DNA of 64,000 nucleotides from Gaeumannomyces sp. JS-464 (lineage: Eukaryota; Ascomycota; Sordariomycetes; Magnaporthales; Magnaporthaceae), in contig NGZR01000001.1 of NCBI GenBank assembly GCA_002197995.1, forward strand, positions 10,354,001-10,418,000. Reading direction: 5' to 3'. Under the pieces are notes generated by a model that did no database searches, was not told the DNA's origin, and saw nothing but the letters and a program-made list of their open reading frames with translations. Positions 21,946 through 32,593 of the stretch are shown in pieces. Made by a program: the position numbers and the translations under genes. Every line of letters starts with the position of its first letter. Position 1 is the first letter of the stretch.

Positions 21946-24787
21946 ATGTCGTCCGAGCCTTTAAATCCTGTGCTGCCGCCGCCGTCCGCGGCTGGCGGCG
22001 ACCCTGCCACGCGCCCCTCCTGGCTTCGCCGTCACAAGCGCCCCCTCGTCTTCGCCATGGCTTTCGCTGCCCTGGCCGCTCTGGTCGTCGGCCTGGCTGT
22101 AGGCCTCACCAGGTCTGCCGCCCCGGGTCCCGCCGTGCCCGGCCCTGCCATCGCAACAAGCCGCGGCCAGACCGCCGTCATTGGGTCCTGGTCTCTGCAG
22201 TCGACTGCGCAGGCCGGCAACGACATGGCCTCGCTGTCGCGCCCGGGCGCAGACGTCTCGGCCTGGCATCGCATCGCCGTCTCCAAGTGCACTCTGATGG
22301 CCTGTCTGATGCACAAGGGCGTCTTCGACGACAGCCTCTTCTACTCTGAAAACCTCAAAAAGGTCGACGCCTCGCAGTTCCGCGTCCCATGGGTCTACCG
22401 GCACGAGTTCGCCCTCGATGCCGCGGCCGGCACCTACTACTTCCTCGAAACGAACGGTATCAGCTCGCGCGCCGACGTCTGGCTCAACGGGCAGCAGCTG
22501 GCCAGCAAGGACCAGCACGCCGGCTCGTATGCGGGCATGCGCTTCGACATTTCCAAGTACGCCGCCGCCCACAACGCGCTCGCCATCCGCGTCTACCCGA
22601 CCAACTACAACTACGACTTTGCCCTCGGCTTTGTCGACTGGAACCCGTACCCTGCCGACAACGGCACTGGCGTGTGGCGCGATGTGACGCTGAGGCAGAC
22701 GGGCTCGGTGGCCCTGTCCGACTTCCGCCCGGTCACGAGCATGGCAAACCCCTCGGGCAGCGCCAATGTGACTCTCAAGGCCACGGTGCTGAACATGGAA
22801 AACCGGCCCGTCAGGATCGATGTTCGGGGCCTCGTTTCCACCAACGCAACCGGCGCCGGCCAGTACAACAGCCAACAATCTCTCGAGATCGGGCCCCTAC
22901 AGTCTCGCCAGATCGCCCTCGCCATGGCCATCGACAAGCCGCAGGTCTGGTGGCCCAAGCTCTGGGGCGCCCAGCCGCTGTACTCGGCCCGCCTCGACGT
23001 GAACGTGAACGGGACGCTCTCGGACACGGCGGAGCGCCGGTTCGGCATACGCACCGTCACGTCACAGGTCAACTCGCACAACGACACCATCTTCTCGGTC
23101 AACGGCCAGCCGTTCCAGGTCGTCGGCGGCGGCTACAGCGCCGACATGTTCCTCCGCTGGGATCCGGCCCGGTTCGAGGCCCAGGCCCGCTACATGCTCG
23201 ACGTTGGCCACAACACGGTGCGCCTCGAAGGCAAGCAGGAGCACCCCGAGCTGTACGAGATAGCCGACCGCCTGGGCCTGATGGTCATGGCTGGCTGGGA
23301 GTGCTGCGACAAGTGGGAGGCGTGGAGCTACAATACCGACCTAGCCATCCAGCCCCCGCCCGTCTACAGCGACGCCGACTACGCCATTGCCGCATCCAGC
23401 ATGCGCCACGAGGCCCTGATGATGCAGAGCCACCCCAGCATGCTAGCCTTTCTCGTCGGCAGCGACTATTGGCCTAACGATCGCGCAACCCAGCTCTATG
23501 TCGATGCCCTCCGCGCCGTCGACTGGAACCTGCCCATCATCGCCTCGGCATCCAAGCGCGGATACCCGCAGCTGCTGGGCCGTCGGGCATGAAGATGGAT
23601 GGACCGTACGACTGGGTGCCTCCAAACTACTGGTACGACACAGACAGCCTCGAGGACCGTAAGGGTGCCGCCTTTGGGTTCGGGTCTGAGCTCGGCGCCG
23701 GTGTCGGCACTCCAGAGCTGGGGAGCCTGCGCAAGTTCCTGTCGCCCTCGGACATGGACGACCTCTGGCGCGCGCCCAACAAGGGTCTCTATCACATGTC
23801 CAACGAGGGCTCGCAGTTCTTCACGCGCCAGATCTACAACGAGGCTCTATTTAAGCGATTCGGGCCTCCAGCTTCACGCGAGACCTCGGGCGGCCTCGTA
23901 TCTCCTCTGGACGACTACATTATCAAGGCGCAGATGATGGACTACGAGGCAACCCGGGCCCAGTTTGAAGGATTCGCCGCCCGCTGGAACGCCAACCGCC
24001 CCGCCACGGGTCTGATATACTGGATGCTGAACAACGCGTGGCCCAGCCTGCACTGGAACCTGTTTGACTACTACCTGCGCCCGGCAGGCTCGTACTTTGG
24101 CGCCAAGGTGGGCGCGCGCGCCGAGCACGTCGCCTACGACTACGTCCAGCGCGCCATCTACATCATCAACAAATCACTCGACCGCCGGGGCCAGCGCGCC
24201 GTCGAGGCCCAGTTCATGTCGCTCGACGGCAGGGTGCTCTCGACCAGCCGGGCCACGGGGATGACGGAGCCCAACACCAGCAAGCGGATGCCCACGACGA
24301 TGGCTGCGGTGCCGTCCCAGGACGGTGTGATCTTGCTGCGCCTGCTGCTGTCTGATGCCGACGGCGGCAACGCGGCGCTCAGCCGCAACGTGTACTGGCT
24401 GTGCGCACGACCGACTCGCTGGACTGGGCGAACTCGACGTGGTACCACACCCCCGTCACCAACTTTGCCGACTTTACGGCCCTCAACACGATGCAGAGCG
24501 CGACTGCGTCCGTGTCCGTTTCCCAGTCGTCTTCGGCCATGAAGGGGGCTCGCAAGGTCACGCTCGAGAACAAGTCGACGGTGCCGGCCGTCTTTGTGCG
24601 GCTGAACCTCATTGACGAGCGCGGTGCCGACGTGACGCCCGTTTTCTGGTCGGACAACTACGTCACGCTGTGGCCGGGCGAGAAGATGGACCTGGAGATG
24701 TCCGAGGGGCCAGGGGCCGGCTCCAGGGGCCGGGCCATCGAGATCAGCGGGAAGAATGTGGCGGCAGCCACCATGCAGTTCCAGTAA
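21946..24787 (+). CDS. GH2 exo-beta-D-glucosaminidase-like enzyme with N-terminal membrane anchor
   Basis: About 947 residues once two one-base losses (near 23577-23581 and 24400-24404) are allowed; no introns. The first about 35 residues are hydrophilic, followed by one long helix (VFAMAFAALAALVVGLAVGL), a type-II anchor instead of a normal signal peptide. Then come GH2 domains: the jelly-roll sugar-binding part (ETNGISSRADVWLNGQQL, FVDWNPYPADNGTGVW), an immunoglobulin-like part, and a barrel with HNTVRLEGKQEHPELYEIAD and GFGSELGAGVGTPEL, where catalytic Glu residues are expected. The motifs follow exo-1,4-beta-D-glucosaminidases such as Trichoderma Gls93 and bacterial CsxA, which release glucosamine from chitosan ends. 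Beta-mannosidase is the alternative. Confidence 0.85.
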
Positions 24788-25924
24788 TGCCTAAGCATAG
24801 CCTGTATTGCTCATCGTTAATAGATATTTCGCAGGTCGTTGGCCATCCACTTTCATGCCAAGCAACGTTGCAGTGTCCAAGCCAGGCATCCGAGCCACCA
24901 AGTCCGATATTCCGAGCAGATAATCCGGGGTCTGCATGGGCTCGCCGAACCAACGGTTGTGCGTCTCCCTGAGCAAGGACGCAGTTGTCCAATGCAGTCA
25001 TTGCCGCATCCCATAGTCCGCAGGAGCCGGAGACCACGCGGCCATTCAGACGACAGCCTAGTGGCTGAAGACACCCTGCCCCACACAGCGCACTGCTTCT
25101 ATATGTTGCACAGCGTAATACGTAATGAATTGATCTTGCTGTATTGATTGCTCGTTCTGTCTGTCCTGTGCGCCTTCTGACGGTCTGCCTGCAAAATTTG
25201 CACCATGCGTGTCTACTGCTGCACAGCACGTGCACCATTACTAATCAGCTTCGCCTTCGGTGCGACACTATAATTACAACGGGACTTTGGTCAGGCACCC
25301 GTCCGCTTGGACTCAACCCGGAACACACTAGCGCTGGTGCGGAGGCCCAAACGGCAGAGGACGCCACAATGCAGACGGCGCGAGCCGCTAGACCCCAATA
25401 GGGAGCGCGCGAGGCCTAGGGCTGCAGGGTTGGCCCACGTCGTTGAACCAGCGTCAGAGGTGAAAGGGAGCGACTTTTGCAACGACTGCTATATTATCCA
25501 GCAACAGTGCTAGCAGCTCGATGGCCTGACGAAATTGCACCTCGTTTTCGGCGCGTCGGCACGGTGAGACCCCTGGATCCAAGCTGGAGCCGCGCGTCTT
25601 GGGATCAGGACGGTGGCTTGACAGGAGGTTGGTATATAACGTCCGGGCCCGTCTTGGCAGATCCGCGTCTTGGCACTTGATCAGGCAGCGCCAGCTCTTT
25701 AATATGATCCTCATCGTGTGCTTGATACCATAATCGCCTTTGGCATCCACTCACTCACCGGCTCTGGCTTCGGCCGTCACTCGTCATCTCGCGGCGGCGT
25801 CTCAGCCCTGCGATTCGTTCCTTGATATCTTTAGCTCCATTCATTCAGTCACTCGCTATTGGATTTTCACTCCTTATTAGATCTTCACCCCATTCCTTAT
25901 TTGATAACTTCCACTCTTTTATAA
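24788..25924. other. intergenic, 1.1 kb
   Basis: No supported gene. A TATAAATG overlaps the next start codon but is too close to it to be a TATA box. Confidence 0.5.
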
Positions 25925-28900
25925 ATGGCCCCACGGAAGCTGGCCGTCGCCATTACCGTGGCCATCCCCTTGGTGGCCGCAAATATCAACTTCACCTGGG
26001 TCCAGCCGTCGTGCAGCCCCGACGACACGTTCAACAAATGCCTCAGGGGCCAGCACTGCGAGAATGTGACCTGCGTGCCCGACTACGACCCCCGGAGACA
26101 CCACAGGCTCGCCCCTGGGCATCCCGAGAAGCGGATGGCCAATCTGATGCTCGGCAGGGTCCGCCACGGCCGGCGCAAGGCGGGGGTCGCCACGACGAAT
26201 GGCACGTGCGGCGCGGCCAACGGCGGCACCGTCTGCGGCAACTGGCCCCAGGGCGGCTGCTGTTCCCTGTATGGGTGGTGTGGAAACACGTACGTTGTGC
26301 TCCTGGGCCGCTTAGATCATCATGTGCTGACGAAAACAGACTTGCCCACTGCGGCGCCGGGTGCCAGAGTGGCCCTTGCCTTGGTAAAGCCACGACTAGC
26401 CGGACCTCGTCGAAGCCAGCGCCCAAGACCGTCTCCTCTTCCCCTAGCGCCAGCGCAGCTCCGAGGCCATCGGTGAAGCAGACCGCCGACGGGACTTGCG
26501 GTGCTGCCAACGGCGGGACCGTGTGCGGCAGCTGGCCTCGAGGCGGCTGCTGCTCGCAGTACGGGTGGTGTGGCAACTCGTAAGTGTGCTCCTACCGTCT
26601 TTTTGATACATGCTAACGTGCGCAGTCCCGCTCACTGCGGTGCCGGATGCCAGAGCGGGCCTTGCCTTGCATCGCAGAGCAGCTCGGGTGTCTCGTCTTC
26701 GAGGTCGTCTTCGAGGCCGTCGACTGGGACCAGTACATCACAGAGCAGCTCGGGCGCAGGATCCTCGTCGAGCATGTCTTTGACTCGGTCTGCGTCTGTG
26801 ACTTCGGGCAGCCCTCCCGCGGCGTCTACCAGCTCCCGTGCTACATCGGCGTCCTCGACCAGCGTGCCAACTCCGAGTCCCACTGGAGTCCAAACTACCA
26901 ATGGCACCTGCGGAGCCGCAAACGGCGGGACCGTTTGCGGTAGCTGGCCTGAGGGTGGTTGCTGCTCGCCGTACGGCTGGTGCGGTAACTCGTGAGTATC
27001 CCGTCTGTGAAGAAAAGCCACATAATACTGACCAACCAGACCCCTTCACTGCGGTACCGGCTGCCAAAGCGGCCCGTGTTATTCGTCCTCCAGCACCGGG
27101 CTGCCCACGAGCAGCTCGGCTGGACCCAGCGTTTCGACCTCTACAACCAGCACGGCCTCCCCCACCCCAAGCGGAGTGCAGACCACAGACGGCACTTGCG
27201 GCGCAACCTACGACAACACCATCTGCGGCAACTGGCCCGAGGGCAGCTGCTGTTCCATGTACGGCTACTGTGGCACCGGGACGTCGCACTGCGGCGCCGG
27301 CTGCCAGAGCGGCAACTGCACCGGCCCACCCGTCAGGCCAGCCCCCCCCGGCCCAGCCGGCGCCGGCGAACCCCAACCCCGGCCGCTTCGACATCATCGG
27401 CCAGTCGGGCGTCCCCGCGATGCACGCCGGCCTGCTGCCCAACGGCAAGGTGGTGTTCCTGGACAAGGTCGAGAACTACACGCAGCTGGCATCTGAGCAA
27501 CGGCCAGTTCGCTTACTCGTCCGAGTTCGACCCCGCCACAGGCATCGCCAAGCCACTGGCCTACAAGACCAACTCGTTCTGCTCGGGCGGCGCCCCGCTC
27601 GCCGACGGCCGCTTCATGAGCATCGGCGGCAACGCGCCGCTCGACTTTATCGACCCCACCGTCGGCGACGGCTTCGAGGGCATCCGCTTCCTGACGCCAT
27701 CGCCCGCCAACACCTCGCTCGACGGCACCAGCTGGGCCGAGCCGGGCAACAAGCTGTCCAGCCCGCGCTGGTACCCGACAGCGCAGCTGATGCCCGACGG
27801 GCGCGTCTTTGTCGCCTCGGGCAGCCTCAACGGGCTCGACCCCAACGTGCCGGCCAACAACAACCCGACGTACGAGATGCTGGACCGCAGAGGCGTCTCG
27901 TCGGGCGTCGCCGTGCCCATGGCCATCCTGCAGAGGACCCAGCCCTACTACATGTACCCCTTCGTCCACCTGCTGCCTGACGGCAACCTCTTCGTCTTCG
28001 CCGCCAAGTCGAGCCAGATCTTCAGCGTCGGCGCCGGCGTCGACACGGGCCGCGTGGTGCGCCAGCTGCCCGAACTGGCCGGCGACTACCGCACCTACCC
28101 CAACACGGGCGGCTCCGTCCTGCTGCCGCTGTCGGCCACGACCGGCCACCAGCCCGAGGTGGTAATCTGCGGCGGCGGGCCGTATCAGGACCTGTCGGCG
28201 CCGGCCGACGCGTCGTGCGGCCGCATCCAGCCGTCGGCCGCCTCGCCCGACTGGGAGCTCGAGGCCATGCCGAGGGCCGCTGCATGGTCGAGGGCGTGCT
28301 GCTGCTCGACGGCACCGTGCTCTTCCTCAACGGCGCGGGGCGGGGGGCCCAGGGCTTCGGCGAGGCCGAGGATCCGACGCTGATGGCGCTCATCTACGAC
28401 CCGGCCGCGCAGAGGGGCCAGCGCTTCTCGACGGCCGCCGCGAGCACCGTGCCGCGCCTGTACCACTCGGTGTCGTCGCTGCTGCCCGACGGCACGGTGT
28501 TGGTGGCCGGCAGCAACCCGGTGCAGCAGCCGGTGCTTGTGGCCACCCAGGCAGACCCGTTCCTGACCGAGTTCCGCGTGGAGCGCTACACGCCGCCGTA
28601 CCTGTCCGGGGGCGCGCGGCGTACCGACCTGCCAACGTGACTGTCGTCGGCGGGCCCGCCGTCCTGACGCCAGGGGCTGCCAGCGCTCCTGTCGGCCTCG
28701 GGCTCGGGAATGGCACCGCGGTCGGCAGCGGCACCATCACGCTGCGGTTCAGCCTGGTGCGGCCGGCCAAGGACGTCCAGGTGGTGTTGTACAACAACGG
28801 CTTCGTGACGCACTCGGTGCACATGGGTCATCGGATGGTGTACTGCGAGTACACGGGGCTGGCGAACGGGTCGCTGGCGCAGTCCATCACCGTCCAGGCG

Positions 28901-28996
28901 CCGCCCAGCTACAATGTCGTGCCGCCGGGCTACTACCTGCTGTTCGTCGTGGCCGACGGGGTGCCCAGCTACGGGCAGCAGGTGCTGGTGCAGTGA
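25925..28996 (+). CDS. copper radical (glyoxal-type) oxidase with four CBM18 chitin-binding domains
   Basis: Exons 25925-26289, 26340-26579, 26626-26991 and 27040-28996 total 2928 bases (about 975 residues). Signal peptide MAPRKLAVAITVAIPLVAA is followed by four hevein-like CBM18 modules of the form NGTCGAANGGTVCG...GGCCSxYGWCGN...HCGAGCQSGPC with Ser/Thr linkers. An AA5 beta-propeller follows: CSGGAPLADGRFMSIGG (the Cys expected to bond to Tyr), RLYHSVSSLLPDGTVLVAGSNP (axial Tyr and His) and THSVHMGHRMV (His ligand). The enzyme makes hydrogen peroxide from aldehydes or alcohols. Exon 4 carries four frame breaks: a gain in the C run 27342-27349, a gain near 27490, and losses near 28275 and 28625, which cancel out. 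Introns cut the first three CBM18 modules at one identical site. Extracellular, chitin-targeted. Confidence 0.92.
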
Positions 28997-29155
28997 GCGG
29001 CTGCAGGAGCCAGGTTTGTACATGACATTAATACGTGTAAAATAATTACTAACGCCAGGGAATACATCCTGGGCCTTTTTGGAGCACACGGTCTATTAAG
29101 CTGCTATCATGCTAATCTGATCAAGGGGCGACCGCGTTCTCATCCAATCCACCGC

Positions 29156-29605
29156 TTAAGGGAGCGGGCACTGGGCAGCAACGACCTGGAAGTCGGTCGG
29201 GCCGATGTAGCGCTGGGTCTTGACCGACTTGTTGTCATCGACGACGAGCTGGTCGGCCGGGATGTGGTGGCAGTAGTTCTGGTCGGAGCGCGAGTTGAGG
29301 TGCACCCAGACGGCGAGGTCGAGGCCGCCGTCGGCCGCCTTCTTGACGTCGAAGCGTAAGTCGTACTCGCACGGGGCCTGGGTGACTTCGGGCAGGAAGT
29401 CGGGCCCGTTGAGCGTGATCTGGCACTTGGTGGGCGTCCAGCCGGGGATCAGCTGGCTCTGGACGGCGAACGAGTACTGGCACTGCACGCTGTGGGCGAT
29501 GCAGGCGGCGTCGAACTTGGTCACGTAGAGGAGCGGGTACTGACGCGCCTCGAGGCTGGCGGCCGAGGCCGAGGCGGCCAGGAGGAGGGCGCTGAGGAAC
29601 TGCAT
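29156..29605 (-). CDS. small secreted cysteine-rich protein
   Basis: An intact 149-residue frame without introns. Signal peptide MQFLSALLLAASASAAS is followed by LEARQ, then a compact domain with six cysteines (DAACI, SVQC, TKC, APC, NYC, AQC), enough for three disulphides. Phrases such as AACIAHSVQCQYSFAV and DLAVWVHLNSRSDQNYCHHI look like a beta-sandwich of a fungal secreted-protein family, but I cannot name it with confidence. Size, secretion and Cys content fit an apoplastic effector candidate; a wall or storage protein is equally possible. The gene is convergent with the oxidase gene, 159 bp apart. A TATA-like element lies about 145 bp upstream. Confidence 0.75.
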   Translation of the reverse strand: MQFLSALLLAASASAASLEARQYPLLYVTKFDAACIAHSVQCQYSFAVQSQLIPGWTPTKCQITLNGPDFLPEVTQAPCEYDLRFDVKKAADGGLDLAVWVHLNSRSDQNYCHHIPADQLVVDDNKSVKTQRYIGPTDFQVVAAQCPLP

Positions 29606-29746
29606 GGTTGCGGCGGGGAGGTTGATTAGGAGGAATTAATAGATTAGATGGCTTGGTTGATGAGCGAGCGTGGGTGCGTTTGGCTTGTGAGAGCTGGTGC
29701 TGAGGAGCAAGACCAGAAGCAGCTACAAGAGTGATCGGTCGACTGC

Positions 29747-29754
29747 TTTATATA
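29747..29754 (-). promoter_or_regulatory. TATA-like element of the small secreted protein gene
   Basis: TATATAAA on the minus strand about 145 bp before the ATG at 29605. Confidence 0.4.
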
Positions 29755-30319
29755 CTTCAGCAGTCGAGGCATCGACATCTCCACATCCGTGCCGGGCGTC
29801 ATCTGATGGAGCTGCCTCTCCCCGCCCCTTCACCCCTTTCAGGGGCGGTCCGCCCACGAGCCTAGCATCGATCGCTACCGGACAGATGCCCAGGCCGGGG
29901 CAGAGCGGAGCGGCTCCACCCCGCCAGCGACTAGCAGGGCAGCGTTCCTTGAAAATCGCAGGGGTCCAGCAGCCAATACGAGGGGTGTCGTCATCTGATG
30001 TCCGTTTTCTTGGCGAGAGGATGGGCCTGCTGGACACGCCCGACACAGACACCCAGACGACGGTGGCAAGCAGGATTCACGAGCTTCTGGCGATCATGGT
30101 TCGTTACATGAGCCCAAGTCCCGCATCCCCAACCCTCGGGCTCTCCTTGGCGCCCGAGCCGAGTGCCGGCCATGGGTGGGGTTCCCCTGGGGTTCCCGGC
30201 TTGGTAGCATCGTGAGATTAGCACCAGAAAATTCATGCAACGTCGCTCTTGTTAGCGCTATTCATGGTCTATCTATTCGTATCCTAAATGCCACGCAAAT
30301 AAAGGGGCTCATCCGCCCA
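29755..30319. other. intergenic
   Basis: No supported gene in this 565-bp stretch. Confidence 0.45.
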
Positions 30320-30876
30320 TCACTCCAAGCGCCCCGGGGCGGTTGCCGGCTTCCTTTGTCGTCGACGCCACGCTTGTCTCCAGGACCGCAGCCAGGCATC
30401 GATGCGATCGCGGATTCTCCGAGCGATGGAGCGCCGCTTGGGCGACGGCTCGGCAGCCGGCGCCGAGCCGAGCGGTGGGCAGTCCAGCTCGTCGTCGAGG
30501 TGCTCGACGAATCGAGACGTGTACGGCTTGGGACGGGAGAGGCCATGGGCCGGCCCTTGATGGCCGGTGGCGAAGGGGATTCTGGGGTTGTCGCCGGGGT
30601 GAGCGACTGAGTGTCTGAGGCGTTGAAGAAGGTCTCGACTTCTGACGCGATATCGGAGTGTCCGTCATCCAGGACCTCCAGGCAGTCGAAGAAGACGCAC
30701 ACGGACACGTTTGATGCGTTGCTGTCCAGCGTGTCGGGCGTGCCGGGTGCCTGCCGCGAGTCACTAGCCTGGGGCGCACCAGGGATGTGCCCGGTGGTGG
30801 GATTGCCTGTCTGGCCGGAGTCACCTGGCTTCGTCTTGCAGAGGCGGCTTCGGGTCTTTGCCACAGTTGAAGGCAT
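30320..30876 (-). CDS. hypothetical Ser/Thr-rich protein with basic tail, frameshifted
   Basis: Weak gene, not recognised. From the ATG at 30876 (MPSTVAKTRSRLCKTKPGDS) it runs through an acidic patch (VFFDCLEVLDDGHSDIASEV). After a one-base shift near 30505 it continues VEHLDDELDCPPLGSAPAAE, and a very basic C-terminus (RIRDRIDAWLRSWRQAWRRR) ends at 30320-30322. The shifted tail looks far more protein-like than the unshifted one. The basic helix could bind membrane or nucleic acid; this is only a guess. Confidence 0.4.
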
Positions 30877-31542
30877 TTTGCTTGGTTCGGGCTGTGATAT
30901 CAGGTTGAGCTGCGTGTTTATGCTATCGGTTGGTGTTTGGTGTTTGCTAAGCATGCTGCTACTAGTTTGGCCAGAGATCCTATTTATTCTGAACATTTCG
31001 ATGTAGCCGACTGGGAAGAAAGAACCGCCGTCCTCTGTCCATGCTTCTGTACAGATCCAAAAATAGACGCAACACCAAGACCTGGGGACAATGAGAACTG
31101 GCCAGACCCTGACCAGCACTCACAATCGAAATGTGTTCTAGAAACTCGACAACAAAGGACATTGCACCGCCAGCGACTTCGCGTGGTTCCATGATTGCAC
31201 ACGCCTCTTGGTCACCGATGGCTTCGTAGCCTTTCTACCAGTAATTTCCTTCTTCCTGACATCCATACTGGATCCGCCCACGAGCGCGTCTGTTTGACAG
31301 TCTTTAACGATGCCCGCACGATATTGACCCGTGACCCAAGAGATGTTAGCAATATGTCCACGCCTGAATAGAGACTTATAGGCATCATGGCGGCGATGAG
31401 CTGGTTTTCATTCTGAGCAAAGACTGATTCCGAATAGCCTCGGAAATAACGCATATATAAGACTACATAACCTCAAATATCACCTTAAGCCACCCAGAAT
31501 CCAGTACCCTTCAATCAGAGTGAACAAGATCAATACCAAGCA

Positions 31543-31993
31543 ATGAGCGGTGCGAGCAAATCAAACGACGGGGTCGAACAGGGCGCGGGAGAAAGCACCA
31601 GGCTCAGATTCAACAAGTCGTGGACGGCGCTCACTCTAGATATTGAGAAGTACCACGGAATGTCTATTGCTGAGGCTCAGCGGCGGGTTAAGTGTCACGT
31701 GTAGGCCTTATATGGCCCAAGAGCAGCTGTATAAGCGCTGGAGGGTCACGCATGTAAGCTGTCTAATGAAGCCATTGGCCGCAGGAGCTGATGTGTCTGA
31801 AGGAAATCGATCCTCCGTCAGGGTATCCAACTGGGAGGAGCGGATGTTTCTGGCCGTGGACCTCGTTCAGATTGGACCATGTGAGCCCATCCCGTTTATT
31901 CCATGCTGCGCTGATACTGAATAACTGCAGCACCACGTGAACCAATACCAAAAGGTCATTGATAACGATGCGGTGCCGCACGGGGATGCGTAG
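31543..31993 (+). CDS. possible small gene of unknown function
   Basis: An ATG at 31543 opens 53 codons (MSGASKSNDGVEQGAGESTR ... DIEKYHGMSIAEAQRR) to a stop at 31704. In the next frames coding-like pieces follow (AQEQLYKRWRVTH, then VSNWEERMFLAVDLVQ). A clean GTGAGC...CTGCAG intron (31881-31930) leads to HHVNQYQKVIDNDAVPHGDA and a stop at 31991-31993. The middle junction is unclear: a 31-bp GT-AG interval is too short for a normal intron. Either a small broken gene or chance. Confidence 0.25.
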
Positions 31994-32593
31994 AGGATGC
32001 GGGGATGAACCAATGCAGAATGCGGAGACTCGATGAATGCAACGACTGTCAATATCAAATCGCGTTGGGCTGTGTGTGCAGTCTTGTGTATGTGTGCAGT
32101 CCTGGCTGATGTGCAGCCTGGGTTTATGTGCAGCATGTCGATCAGCATTGTGCAGCTTGTGCAAGATCAGCCACACCAATCGGAGAAAAACGCAGGCAGG
32201 AGGGTGCGGGGCAGCAGCATGAGGCGGATACGTGGCATCGCCAAAGGGGCTGGGAGCAGTTGCTGTGGTAATTTTGCTTCGTGGTGGCGGACATGCGGTG
32301 AGCAGCGTTGGGCTCCAACCAGACGCTGCACGCGCTTTACACCCCAGGCCGCCCCATCCAGGCCTGCCGGGAGGACCACGGCGCGTCCGTTGAGCTGCAC
32401 AACAATGGGGTACATAAGGAGCTGGCAGATTCTTCGGAGACGCTGGCGACAAACGACGAATCATTGAAAAACACAACAAGAAGAGGGCCAGCGCTGAGCC
32501 GACGAAGCCAGTGAGCCGAAGCCAGCGAGTCGACCAAACAGCGAGCCGACCAAACAGCGAGCCGAGCACGCCAGCAAAACAGAGGCCAGGCCG
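31994..32593. other. intergenic
   Basis: About 600 bp with TGTGCAG-type short repeats near 32070-32160 and AGCCGA/ACCAAACAGCG repeats at about 32506-32565. No gene is supported. Confidence 0.45.

Noticed and set aside
26992..28383. Separate gene starting at 26992 for the oxidase domain
   Set aside because: The ATG-like start lies at the intron donor of the third CBM18 module; splice phases join it to the upstream exons.
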